Source: Colwellia sp. | Lineage (GTDB): Bacteria > Pseudomonadota > Gammaproteobacteria > Enterobacterales > Alteromonadaceae | Length of the DNA: 41,800 nt | Reading direction: 5' to 3' | Assembly (NCBI GenBank): GCA_013215295.1 | Contig: JABSOZ010000030.1 | Coordinates: 1-41,800 of the forward strand | In this document: positions 15,194 through 23,498 of the stretch, one piece after another | Position numbering within the stretch: the stretch's first letter is position 1 | Layout: each line of letters opens with the position of its first letter | Position numbers and translations under genes: made by a program | The notes under the pieces: model-generated | The model's input: only the letters and a program-made list of their open reading frames with translations | The model's database searches: none | What the model was told of the DNA's origin: nothing

Positions 15194-15937
15194 ATGCTTG
15201 GGATCCGAGTAGCAATCAGAAAAACACTTATTTACGGGGGAGGCATAGTTATTTTGTCATGCCTACTGTGGTTTCTATATATCGTTTATGCAACCCGTAT
15301 ATTTATAAACAGTGATGGCGAGCTGTATTATTCAGGCCGAATTACTTTTGACAACGTGGCACAAGCTCAACAATTGTATGAGGAGGCTAGGATAAAACCC
15401 ACTATTTTGCATATACGAAGTAGTGGAGGTCGTCTTGCCGCGGGTGGAAAATTTGGTGAATGGATTTATAAACAAGGTCTGGATGTTAAAGTCACTAAAA
15501 AGTGTTATTCCACCTGTGCTAACTATGTTTTTCCCGCTGGCAAGCGTAGCCTGTTAGGTAAGAAAGCTAAACTCCTATGGCATGCCAGTTATCGCTCTTC
15601 ATCGTTTATTAGAAAATCAGTAGGCCGAATTGATGAACAAACTGCGCGTAAAACCAGTGATATTGATTTGGGCAGACGGTTGGAGCAAAAATTTTATCAA
15701 ATGATTGGTGTTGACCCACAATTACCAACCTATGGTGAAGCAAAGCAGTATGCCAGCTTACATGGCAATCAAAAGTACGATGTCGGTTACATTGGTTTTT
15801 ATTATTCGGTAAAAGACATGCGTAAAATGGGCATTAATGTGGTTTTACTTGATGGGGTTTGGCTGCAGGAGCAGTGGTTGAACAAATCTAATAAAATGTA
15901 TAAAGCTGTGGTTCCAGATAACACCGTACAACAATAA
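15194..15937 (+). CDS. Membrane-anchored ClpP-like (COG3904-type) protein
   Basis: This 247-aa protein has one N-terminal membrane anchor (residues 13-33) and a domain with the ClpP/crotonase-like fold. The motifs are ILHIRSSGGRLAAGGKFGEWI (about 71-91), then CYSTCANYVFPAGKRSLLG (about 103-121), then LLWHAS (about 127-132). In this family (periplasmic COG3904-type proteins) the Ser within C-x-S-x-C-A and the following His are the presumed catalytic pair. The domain would face the periplasm. AGGA sits 7 bp upstream of the ATG. Whether it is an active peptidase is not known. Confidence 0.82.
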   Translation: MLGIRVAIRKTLIYGGGIVILSCLLWFLYIVYATRIFINSDGELYYSGRITFDNVAQAQQLYEEARIKPTILHIRSSGGRLAAGGKFGEWIYKQGLDVKVTKKCYSTCANYVFPAGKRSLLGKKAKLLWHASYRSSSFIRKSVGRIDEQTARKTSDIDLGRRLEQKFYQMIGVDPQLPTYGEAKQYASLHGNQKYDVGYIGFYYSVKDMRKMGINVVLLDGVWLQEQWLNKSNKMYKAVVPDNTVQQ

Positions 15938-16037
15938 CAGTACCCATAACTTTTAATCTAGATACCATGGGTTATGCATGTGTGACTATAAGCTCTTAAT
16001 AAACTAGCATTCTTGCTCAATTATCAAATGTTGTCTC

Positions 16038-16268
16038 TTAATCTGCGGCATAGAGTTTCTGAAAGTTTTTTATATTCCAGCCAATCATTAGTTCATTACC
16101 AATTTTAAGGGCGGGTACAGAGCTAACCCCTAAAGCGTCAAGCTCTTTTCTACCGCGCTGCATTTTCGCATTTGTTAATCTGTATTTAATGCCATTATTA
16201 TCTAAGTATTTTTGAGCTTCACGGCAATGGGGGCATTTATCTGAAATATATAAAACAACGCGTTTCAT
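16038..16268 (-). CDS. Glutaredoxin/thioredoxin-like small protein
   Basis: This 76-aa single-domain glutaredoxin-fold protein has the redox motif CPHC near residues 12-15 (DKCPHCREAQKYL). The cis-proline segment SSVPALKIGNE lies at about 47-57, and a WNIKNFQKL helix closes the domain. It probably reduces disulphides or handles glutathione-linked thiols in the cytoplasm. I start at the ATG preceded by AAAGGA; a GTG one codon earlier is possible. It lies about 115 bp downstream of copD on the same strand and may belong to the copper island functionally. Confidence 0.88.
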   Translation of the reverse strand: MKRVVLYISDKCPHCREAQKYLDNNGIKYRLTNAKMQRGRKELDALGVSSVPALKIGNELMIGWNIKNFQKLYAAD

Positions 16269-16384
16269 CACTATCCTTTACAGAACTGTTAAAGACTAAC
16301 TATTTTACTAAACTCTCAAACAAAAACAAAGATGAATTCACTGAACTTTTGATTTAATCGTTTCTCTCTATTTTAAGGGCATTA

Positions 16385-17287
16385 TTAATACGAAGGACCA
16401 ACCAGTGTGGTGAATACACTGGTTATTATGAGGACAAAAAGTGCGATGAACATTTCAACTGAAATAGATCGCTTTAACTTATCAATATTTTGTTGTTGGG
16501 TAATTTGTGGTACTAAAGATATCTTATGCCAAGCCCCCAGTAATAACATGCCACTGACAAAAAATAATTTTAGCAAAATGAGCTGACCATAATTTGAAGT
16601 AAACAATTCAGAAAATGAATTTAAATACTGTAATAACAAGGTTATGCCAGAAAGAATAAGCACAGATACTATGATAATAGCCACCTGACCAAAGTCCTCC
16701 ATTAGCTTTTTAACTACGCTTATTGGAAGTAGTTTGCAACTTCTATACAGTGGCCACAATGAACCAACCCAGCTAGCAATTGCCATAATGTGCAAGGTTA
16801 AAATGCTTTTAACTAAAATACCTTTGTCAGCGCTATGGCCAGTAAAGGTGAAGCTATAAGTGATAAAGCCAAGTATTAATAATGTGATTGAAAAATTTAT
16901 AAACCAAGTTGAATCTGTAGTCGTCTGCCAAGTACACACGGCAATCAGGGCGATAAAGAAAGCTGATATTCTAAAAATAGCTTGGTCGCCAATAACTGAT
17001 TGCCAAACAATTTCAAGCATGAAAGGGTCTATCATGCCCGAAATACCAGACTCAGCCATCGCGCCAGCTTCAATAGGTACTTGTAATATTGAGGCGACAA
17101 AACCCACTGCAACACAAGTGATTTGCCAACGTTTTAATTCTTGGTAAAAGTTCGTTACGCTAGCGTCCTCAGTATTACTGCTGTCATTGAGCAAGCGCAT
17201 TAGCAAAGTACCGGCCAGCGCCAATACCGCTAAATAACTTGCTAGCTTTAACAAAAGTAAAAAGACTGACCAATCACTTACTTGCAT
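16385..17287 (-). CDS. copD: CopD-family copper resistance membrane protein
   Basis: This 300-aa polytopic inner-membrane protein has about eight hydrophobic segments. Features of the CopD domain are visible: a transmembrane helix with TFTGHSADKG (about residues 148-157, conserved GHA/GHS motif), LHIMAIASWVGSLWPL (about 165-180, HLxxxxxWxG-type motif) and a late GAWHKISLVPQ (about 251-261). CopD/YcnJ proteins are thought to pass copper through the inner membrane together with periplasmic CopC. It is separated from copC by about 245 bp carrying a palindromic repeat, so it may be transcribed less strongly than copABC. Confidence 0.88.
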   Translation of the reverse strand: MQVSDWSVFLLLLKLASYLAVLALAGTLLMRLLNDSSNTEDASVTNFYQELKRWQITCVAVGFVASILQVPIEAGAMAESGISGMIDPFMLEIVWQSVIGDQAIFRISAFFIALIAVCTWQTTTDSTWFINFSITLLILGFITYSFTFTGHSADKGILVKSILTLHIMAIASWVGSLWPLYRSCKLLPISVVKKLMEDFGQVAIIIVSVLILSGITLLLQYLNSFSELFTSNYGQLILLKLFFVSGMLLLGAWHKISLVPQITQQQNIDKLKRSISVEMFIALFVLIITSVFTTLVGPSY

Positions 17288-17329
17288 GGTATTACTGCCT
17301 AATGATTATACCTGTTCCACTTCAAGATA

Positions 17330-17525
17330 TAGTTTCAGAGCTAAGCTAGGAAATCAGACCAAGGCGCGATATGAAGTTAATGGTTATTCCCTTATCGAGT
17401 ATTGCAACGCAGGACTGTTTTTCTAGCTTAGCTCCCTACGGACAAACCGATAAAGGGTCATCTCCTGCGTTATTTATTTCGACAATAGAATAACTATTCT
17501 CTTCAATCAATGCCTGGTAGCTAAC
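17330..17525. repeat. Nested palindromic intergenic element between copC and copD
   Basis: Two perfect nested inverted repeats are visible: AGCTAAGCTAG (17339-17349) with CTAGCTTAGCT (17423-17433), and AACGCAGGA (17406-17414) with TCCTGCGTT (17463-17471). An imperfect pair CCCTTATCG / CGATAAAGGG lies between them. Base composition is richer in GC than the surroundings. There is no ORF. This is the architecture of a mobile-type intergenic repeat (MITE/REP-like) dropped into the cop operon. Confidence 0.6.
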
Positions 17526-17532
17526 CCTTTAT

Positions 17533-17973
17533 CTACTTGCTGAAATCTACATTTTGAAGTGAAGCAGGTATATGTTTGCTATGAGAATCAGGTTTTTCTT
17601 CTATCATTTTAGAAGGCAAGCCCTTGCCATGTAGCATAAAATTAAAAGTACCTGACATTTTGTGGCCGTCACCACCCAGTGCTATCCACTTTACCGCGTA
17701 ATTACCTTCTGCAAGATTTGGCAGTGACCAGTTAAAGTTTTTGTTTGGTGTTGCGCTGGGTTTAAAGCTAAAATCTACCGGTTGATTTTCTGAATCCTTC
17801 AGTTGTACTTTCGCAAGCCTCACTTCACCACTAAACGTTAACGTAAGCTGTTTAGGGCTTTGCATCAACATAGCATTATTTTCGGGCGTTGATTGTTTGA
17901 GTGATACATGTGCCGACGCTGAAAAAGTCAGTGCTAAACCTAGAACAGCTGTGGCGATATTAAAAAACTTCAT
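17533..17973 (-). CDS. copC: CopC periplasmic copper-binding protein
   Basis: This 146-aa protein has a Sec signal peptide (residues 1-21, ending ASA|HVS). The mature CopC beta-barrel begins with the conserved N-terminal His that coordinates Cu(II). LTLTFSGEVRLAKVQL (about 48-63) and the second copper-site histidine in GGDGHKMSGTFNFML (about 109-123) follow. The C-terminal extension (SHSKHIPASLQN) is histidine-containing. CopC carries copper in the periplasm and works with CopD. It is 23 bp downstream of copB. Confidence 0.93.
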   Translation of the reverse strand: MKFFNIATAVLGLALTFSASAHVSLKQSTPENNAMLMQSPKQLTLTFSGEVRLAKVQLKDSENQPVDFSFKPSATPNKNFNWSLPNLAEGNYAVKWIALGGDGHKMSGTFNFMLHGKGLPSKMIEEKPDSHSKHIPASLQNVDFSK

Positions 17974-17996
17974 AATTACCTCTTATTTAAGAAACG

Positions 17997-18860
17997 TTAA
18001 AACCAAAATTTGATACCAGCAACAAACGCTGTGTCGCTAGTACTTTGTCCATTTAACTGTGCATATTCGGCGGTATCACCGAATTTTTTTGTCCACTCTA
18101 CACCAAAATAAGGAGCAAATTGGCGAGTAAATTCATAACGAACACGTAAACCAAGTGAACTATTTGACAAACCACTGCCAAGCTCATTTTTTTCATCGTC
18201 TTTGCCATAAAATGTTATTTCAGCGCGGGGCTGTACAATCAGCTTTTGCGTCAATAAAAGTTCGTATTCGGCCTCTAGGGTAAATGCGGTATTCCCGCCT
18301 TCCCCTAAGTAAGCCGTCATATCAATCTCAAACCAATACGGTGCTAAGCCCTGTAAACCAAAGGCTAACCATTGACGATTTTCACCCTCTTTATAATAAT
18401 CAGAGCGAACTCCTACTTGAGTATCCCAATACGTAGAGAAAGCGTGCCCCCATAAAATATCAGTTTGGTTCTCTTCAAAATTGCTATCATTGAAATCACC
18501 TTCAGTTTTAATGACTAATCGGTCAAAAGTTGTACCGTACCAAGCCTGGAAATCGAATACTCCTGACTCTGTTTGTTCGTTATATTCAAGTCTATTGCCT
18601 AAAAGAGCGAAAAAACTGTGCTCATCGGCAAGGATTAAACGGTCTTGCTTAGCTAACGCATAAGGTCCTTCCGTAAGGGTTGTGCCAGCAGAATATGCGT
18701 GAGGGTCACGCGCATCTTTTGGTGCGTCATTACTCTTAGGCTGCATTTTTTTATTCTCCATTGCCGGCATTTCTTTTTGCGCGAACGTTTGCAGGCTTAT
18801 TAAAGGTAAGCAAAAAAATAATAAACTAATCAGTACTTTAGAAGATATTAGTTTTTTCAT
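17997..18860 (-). CDS. copB: CopB outer-membrane copper resistance protein
   Basis: This 287-aa protein has a signal peptide (about residues 1-27) and a short Met/Lys/Pro-rich region (MPAMENKKMQPKSN, about 32-45) that probably binds copper. The C-terminal CopB beta-barrel follows, with alternating strands (such as FDRLVIKTEGDF, LEAEYELLLTQKL, LRVRYEFTRQFAPYFGVEW) ending in the outer-membrane signature aromatic F. The Met-rich domain is much shorter than in Pseudomonas CopB. Its start overlaps the end of the multicopper oxidase gene by 4 bp (ATGA), so translation is coupled. Confidence 0.93.
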   Translation of the reverse strand: MKKLISSKVLISLLFFCLPLISLQTFAQKEMPAMENKKMQPKSNDAPKDARDPHAYSAGTTLTEGPYALAKQDRLILADEHSFFALLGNRLEYNEQTESGVFDFQAWYGTTFDRLVIKTEGDFNDSNFEENQTDILWGHAFSTYWDTQVGVRSDYYKEGENRQWLAFGLQGLAPYWFEIDMTAYLGEGGNTAFTLEAEYELLLTQKLIVQPRAEITFYGKDDEKNELGSGLSNSSLGLRVRYEFTRQFAPYFGVEWTKKFGDTAEYAQLNGQSTSDTAFVAGIKFWF

Positions 18861-20692
18861 GAGACGACCACCTCTCTAAACATACCGGCATCCATATGAA
18901 ATAATAAATGACAATGCCACGCCCAACGCCCGACATCATGTGGTGTTGTTAAAAAACTAATCCGCTGAGCGGGTTGAACGGGAATAGTATGACGACGAAC
19001 TTGAACATCACCCTGCTCATTTTCTAAGTCACTCCACATGCCATGTAAATGCATAGGATGAGTCATCATGGTATCGTTTTGTAAAATAACTCGTACTCGT
19101 TGATTCTGCTTCATGTGTACAGGCGTACTTTTACCAAATTCTAAGCCATCAAATGACCAACTATAACGTTCCATATTGCCGGTTAAATGTAGCTCAATTT
19201 CCGCTTCAGGCTCTTGTTGGTTGGTGATGCCATCCAAAGAATGTAAGTCGGCAAGTGTTAATACCCTGCGGCCATTCTTTCGAAGACCAATGCCTGGATC
19301 GTCTAGATTTGTTCTTGGCATATCAACACGCATATCCACTGATGCTCCATACTCTGTTTTTGCATGGCGCACTTTAGTGCTGGCAACACCAAGAGGATTT
19401 TTTGGCATACCATGTTTACTATGGTCCATGGTCATCGCACTGTGATCCATGTTCGGCTTATTCATATTTGACATAGAACCGTGATCCATTGCCGACTTAT
19501 TCATATTTTTCATGGCTCCATGACTGCCGCTAGCCGCCATATTACCCATCATGTCAGTCATCGTTAACCATTCAATCGGGTCTAACGTAGGTGTGGCGGC
19601 GTCTATGCCTGCCGCCACAGATAAGGTACCTTTTGCATAACCCGATCGGTCGATACTTTGAGCGAAAATAGTATAAGCATCATTTTTCGGTTCAACAATA
19701 ACATCGTAGGTTTCACCAGGACCAAAACGAAATTCATCAACGGTTACTGGCTCAACATTTTGACCATCAGCTTGCACAACGGTTAATTTCAGTTCAGGTA
19801 TTCGCACATCAAAAAAGCTATTACTTGAACCGTTAATAAATCTTAACCTAAGTTTTTCTCCTGCTTTGAATAGTCCCCTCCAGTTAGCCATCGGCGCGCT
19901 ACCATTCATCAGGAAAGTCATAGCCGATGCTGATAAATCAGACAGGTCGGTAGGATTCATCCGCATTTTATGCCACATTTTTCGACGTGCTAATGCGTTA
20001 GCAACACCGAGGTTTGATACATCATCAAAAAACTCAGGCACCGTGGGTTGGTTGAAGTTAAAGACATCGCTTTGTACTTTTAGTTGTCGGAACAGTGCCA
20101 TAGGATCATCATCAGTCCAATCAGATAATAGAATGATATGCTCATTATCCGAGGTGATAATGTCTTTTTCTTTAGGTTCTATAATTAACGCACCGTACAT
20201 GCCGGTCATTTCTTGAAAACCACTGTGAGAGTGATACCAATAAGTACCGCTTTGTTGTAGTTTGAATTTATAGACGAATGTTTTGCCAGGCATAATGCCT
20301 TTAAAACTAATGCCCGGTACGCCATCCATTTGATAAGGTAAAATAATGCCATGCCAGTGAATAGAACTAGCAACTGATAAGTTATTAGTTACTTTAATCG
20401 TGACATCATCACCTTCTACTAGCCGTAACGTTGGACCCGGTATTGAACCATTGATTGTGGTGGCCATACGAACAACACCGGTAAAATTTACTGGTGATTC
20501 ATCAATGACAAGTTCAATAACTTTTCCACTTAGCTCTGGGGCATTACCGGTAATGGTTCTTACAGCTGAAGATGATGTCGCATGAAGAATACTTGGAAAC
20601 GCGGCTAACACACCTCCTGCGATTAGCCCTTGAACAAATCGGCGTCGGGGAAAGGGAAGGTGAGTTGCTTGTTGTTTATAAATATCGCCCAT
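18857..20692 (-). CDS. copA: CopA/PcoA multicopper oxidase
   Basis: This 611-aa periplasmic oxidase has a Tat signal with RRRFVQG (Arg16-18). Its copper ligands are all present: HWHG (112-115), HSH (154-156), HPMHLHG (545-551) and HCHLLFHMDAGM (593-604), the last with the T1 Cys594 and axial Met. A Met/His-rich insert (about 395-432, repeats of M-x-H-x-x-M / MDHSKHGM) is typical of CopA and binds Cu(I). It oxidises Cu(I) to Cu(II) in the periplasm. It is the first gene of copABC(D), divergent from copRS with a shared copper box upstream. Confidence 0.96.
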   Translation of the reverse strand: MGDIYKQQATHLPFPRRRFVQGLIAGGVLAAFPSILHATSSSAVRTITGNAPELSGKVIELVIDESPVNFTGVVRMATTINGSIPGPTLRLVEGDDVTIKVTNNLSVASSIHWHGIILPYQMDGVPGISFKGIMPGKTFVYKFKLQQSGTYWYHSHSGFQEMTGMYGALIIEPKEKDIITSDNEHIILLSDWTDDDPMALFRQLKVQSDVFNFNQPTVPEFFDDVSNLGVANALARRKMWHKMRMNPTDLSDLSASAMTFLMNGSAPMANWRGLFKAGEKLRLRFINGSSNSFFDVRIPELKLTVVQADGQNVEPVTVDEFRFGPGETYDVIVEPKNDAYTIFAQSIDRSGYAKGTLSVAAGIDAATPTLDPIEWLTMTDMMGNMAASGSHGAMKNMNKSAMDHGSMSNMNKPNMDHSAMTMDHSKHGMPKNPLGVASTKVRHAKTEYGASVDMRVDMPRTNLDDPGIGLRKNGRRVLTLADLHSLDGITNQQEPEAEIELHLTGNMERYSWSFDGLEFGKSTPVHMKQNQRVRVILQNDTMMTHPMHLHGMWSDLENEQGDVQVRRHTIPVQPAQRISFLTTPHDVGRWAWHCHLLFHMDAGMFREVVVS

Positions 20693-20762
20693 TTACGAAT
20701 TCCTCTTGATCAGAATATAAGTAGAGTATAGATACTGTACCTGTCACTGACATGACTCAAAC

Positions 20763-20778
20763 ATGACAAAGTTGTCAT
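20763..20778. promoter_or_regulatory. CusR/CopR-type copper box
   Basis: ATGACAA, two bases (AG), TTGTCAT is a perfect dyad identical in form to the E. coli CusR box. It lies in the 167-bp gap between the divergent copA oxidase and copR genes, flanked by partial repeats (TGACATGAC at 20747-20755 and TGTCATG at 20784-20790). It should bind phosphorylated CopR to activate both directions. Confidence 0.9.
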
Positions 20779-20859
20779 CTTGGTGTCATGTTGCTGTTGT
20801 CACTGGTATTAACTAATATTATTAGCGACAATAGTGACGAAAATTAATGAAGGAATTAT

Positions 20860-21546
20860 ATGCGCCTACTAGTGGTTGAAGATGAAACTAAAACAGGAAA
20901 TTACTTGAAGCAAGGTTTAAGCGAAGCTGGCTTTCAAGTTTCTTTAGCACGTAACGGCCTTGATGGTTATCACTTAGCAATGACAGAATTATTTGATGTC
21001 ATTATATTAGATGTGATGTTGCCTGATGTATCAGGTTGGCGAATTTTAGAGTCGCTACGTGAAGCAAATAATGATACACCGGTATTATTTTTATCTGCTC
21101 GCGATAGTATTGATGACAGAGTAAAAGGACTTGAACTTGGCGCCGATGACTATTTGGTCAAACCCTTTGCTTTCCCTGAAGTGTTAGCAAGAGTGCGTAC
21201 TCTTATTCGCCGAGGAGGGTCAAAAAAAATAGAAGACACATTAAAAATTGCCGATTTAGAAATGGATATTCCTAAGCGAAAAGTACTACGTGCTGGCAAA
21301 CGCATCACCCTTAGTAATAAAGAATTTAGTTTACTTGAATTATTATTGCGCCGTGAAGGCGAAGTATTACCGCGCTCGATTATTGCTTCCCAAGTTTGGG
21401 ATATGAATTTTGACAGTGAAACCAATGTTATTGATGTCGCGATTAGAAGGCTTCGAGGTAAAGTAGATGATGATTTTACCGTAAAACTTATTCATACGGT
21501 TCGCGGTATGGGGTATAAATTAGAGGTTGATGAAGATGAAAGCTAG
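20860..21546 (+). CDS. copR: Copper-responsive OmpR-type response regulator
   Basis: This 228-aa protein has a receiver domain (acidic pocket EDE at 7-9, phospho-acceptor Asp51 in LDVMLPD, Lys in VKPFAF about 101) and a C-terminal OmpR winged helix (about 130-222, [35 protein letters not shown]). Among OmpR regulators the sequence is close to CusR/CopR/PcoR. It would bind the dyad 80 bp upstream and activate copABCD. The stop overlaps the start of copS. Confidence 0.94.
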   Translation: MRLLVVEDETKTGNYLKQGLSEAGFQVSLARNGLDGYHLAMTELFDVIILDVMLPDVSGWRILESLREANNDTPVLFLSARDSIDDRVKGLELGADDYLVKPFAFPEVLARVRTLIRRGGSKKIEDTLKIADLEMDIPKRKVLRAGKRITLSNKEFSLLELLLRREGEVLPRSIIASQVWDMNFDSETNVIDVAIRRLRGKVDDDFTVKLIHTVRGMGYKLEVDEDES

Positions 21547-22933
21547 ACTTCGACCAATGTCACTTACCTTAAGGGTGGTGTTATTTGTCGCCATAGCCGT
21601 TATATTTAGCCTTTCATTGATAGGGGTATTGATCAACAGCTCTATTAACCATCACTTTTCTGTGCAAGACAGCGGTGAACTTCAAGTCATTAATCATTCA
21701 ATTGAAGATGTTTTATCTCAGCAAAACGATACTAAAAAAACACTCATTACGAGCTTAGCAAACGCGGTTGTTGGTCACCACGGTGTTTATTACCAAGTTA
21801 ATACTCAAGATGGGCATTTTATCTATAGCAACTCAACACAAGATTTTAGCGACTTAAGTAAAGTTCTTCCTTCTTCGATAGGTTTTAATAGTGAAAATAT
21901 AGCACAGCATAGGGTTGGAGAATCTATGTATAGAGTGTTGGTTACTGATTATAAAAATCAACATTCCGGCTACAAAATTACGGTCGCTATTGATATGACT
22001 TTCCACATGCAGTTTTTAACGCAGTTCAGCCAAAGCTTGTGGCTTATTATGATTGGTACAGGTTTACTGGTGTTACTTGCGGCTTGGTTCGCTGTTTATC
22101 AAAGTCTAAATCCTTTACGTGGCCTGAGTAAAAATATGCATGATATTCAAACTAATAAAATGGATGTCAGGTTAGATGAAGATAATATTCCTATAGAACT
22201 GGTAAATATGGTGCAATCGTTTAACTCGATGCTCGATAGGTTGCAAAATGAATTTCTTCGTTTATCAAATTTCTCTTCCGACATTGCTCATGAGTTACGC
22301 ACGCCACTGACCAATATTATTACTCAAACTCAAGTCGGATTGTCGCGTTCAAGGGAACTTGAAGAGTACCAAGAGTTACTCTTTTCTAACCTTGAAGAAC
22401 TCGAACGGTTAACTAAAATGGTCAGTGATATGTTGTGGTTAGCAAAAACACAAAATGGACTGATAAAACCAGAGCAACAAGTATTAAACAATAATACCGA
22501 GATAGATGCCTTATTTGAATATTTTGATGCTTTAGCAGAAGAGGCTGATATTGGGTTTATACAGCAAGGTCAACAGTTAGATTTTTATTGCGACAAATTG
22601 CATTTCCGTCAATTATTATCGAACCTGTTATCAAATGCTCTTAGATACACCCCCCAAGGTTCATCGATCACGGTAAAGACTGAGCAAACTGACGATGGTC
22701 AAATTTGTATTTCAGTGATAAATCCTGGAGAAAAAATAGTACAGGAACATTTGCCTTTTTTGTTCGACCGTTTTTACCGACCTGATAAATCAAGACAGCG
22801 ACACAGTGATGGGGCTGGATTAGGCCTTGCGATTGTCAAAGCATTAGTAACCGCAAATGGTGGTAAAATAGAAGTAACTTCGAACGATGTTAATACCTGT
22901 TTTAACGTTTATTTAAATCAAGTGAAATCTTGA
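21536..22933 (+). CDS. copS: Copper sensor histidine kinase
   Basis: The protein is about 465 aa, of the heavy-metal sensor (CusS-type) class. It has TM1 at about 10-31, a periplasmic sensor (about 32-158), TM2 at about 164-184, HAMP, and HisKA with [15 protein letters not shown] (phospho-acceptor His252). HATPase_c follows, with [13 protein letters not shown] and [12 protein letters not shown]. No receiver is fused. It overlaps copR by 11 bp; I chose the ATG at 21536 because AGAGG lies 9 bp upstream, and in-frame TTG/ATG codons at 21527 and 21530 are alternatives. It senses periplasmic copper or silver and phosphorylates CopR. Confidence 0.93.
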   Translation: MKARLRPMSLTLRVVLFVAIAVIFSLSLIGVLINSSINHHFSVQDSGELQVINHSIEDVLSQQNDTKKTLITSLANAVVGHHGVYYQVNTQDGHFIYSNSTQDFSDLSKVLPSSIGFNSENIAQHRVGESMYRVLVTDYKNQHSGYKITVAIDMTFHMQFLTQFSQSLWLIMIGTGLLVLLAAWFAVYQSLNPLRGLSKNMHDIQTNKMDVRLDEDNIPIELVNMVQSFNSMLDRLQNEFLRLSNFSSDIAHELRTPLTNIITQTQVGLSRSRELEEYQELLFSNLEELERLTKMVSDMLWLAKTQNGLIKPEQQVLNNNTEIDALFEYFDALAEEADIGFIQQGQQLDFYCDKLHFRQLLSNLLSNALRYTPQGSSITVKTEQTDDGQICISVINPGEKIVQEHLPFLFDRFYRPDKSRQRHSDGAGLGLAIVKALVTANGGKIEVTSNDVNTCFNVYLNQVKS

Positions 22934-22953
22934 TTGTTGGCCCTTTTTTATGT

Positions 22954-22995
22954 CTCAATACGAGATTAATTATAATGACTTATTCTCGTATTGAG
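22954..22995. terminator. Bidirectional terminator-like hairpin
   Basis: CTCAATACGAGA, 18 bases, TCTCGTATTGAG form a perfect 12-bp stem between the convergent copS and cueR genes. There is no long T-tract immediately after the stem; ends of both transcripts at this hairpin are inferred. Confidence 0.6.
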
Positions 22996-23086
22996 TTGAT
23001 ACGTCAATTTAGTACACAGAAAAGTCATAAAAACTAATTATAGGTTTATTCAGACTGAAAGAACTATATCGTATCTTCGCGATGGT

Positions 23087-23497
23087 TTAGTTAGATGAAA
23101 ATTGAGCTAAGTCTTCTAAGATAGGGCAGTCAGGGGTATCGTTACCATCGCATTTATCAGCTAACTTTTGTAACACCTCTTTCATTTGCTCTAGCTCCAA
23201 TATTTTTTCATTAATCTCTTGTAAATGACTCAGTGCTAGTTGTTTTACATCTCGACTTTCTCTATCAGTATCCAACCAGAACTTTAGTAATGACTGAATT
23301 TCGGTCATTGAGAATCCTAAATTTCTCGCACGACGAATAAATCCAAGTTGCTGTAATTGCGCTTGATTATATAATCGATAGCCTGCATCAGTGCGACTCG
23401 CTTCTTTTAGCACGCCAATTTCTTCATAATATCGGATCATTTTAGCCGACACCCCAGTTAAAATAGAAGCTTTACCGATTGTGACAAGTTTTTCCAT
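23087..23497 (-). CDS. cueR: CueR, copper-responsive MerR-family regulator
   Basis: This 136-aa MerR protein has an N-terminal winged helix (IGKASILTGVSAKMIRYYEEIGVL, about 7-30; RTDAGYRLY, 35-43), a long dimerisation helix (about 80-112) and a C-terminal metal loop with Cys116 and Cys124 (CDGNDTPDCPI). That loop matches the two-cysteine Cu(I)/Ag(I)/Au(I) site of CueR rather than a mercury or zinc site. It lies 1-2 bp after the copper ATPase gene, the last gene of an operon whose promoter has the CueR dyad, so it should control its own expression. Confidence 0.94.
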   Translation of the reverse strand: MEKLVTIGKASILTGVSAKMIRYYEEIGVLKEASRTDAGYRLYNQAQLQQLGFIRRARNLGFSMTEIQSLLKFWLDTDRESRDVKQLALSHLQEINEKILELEQMKEVLQKLADKCDGNDTPDCPILEDLAQFSSN

Positions 23498-23498
23498 A

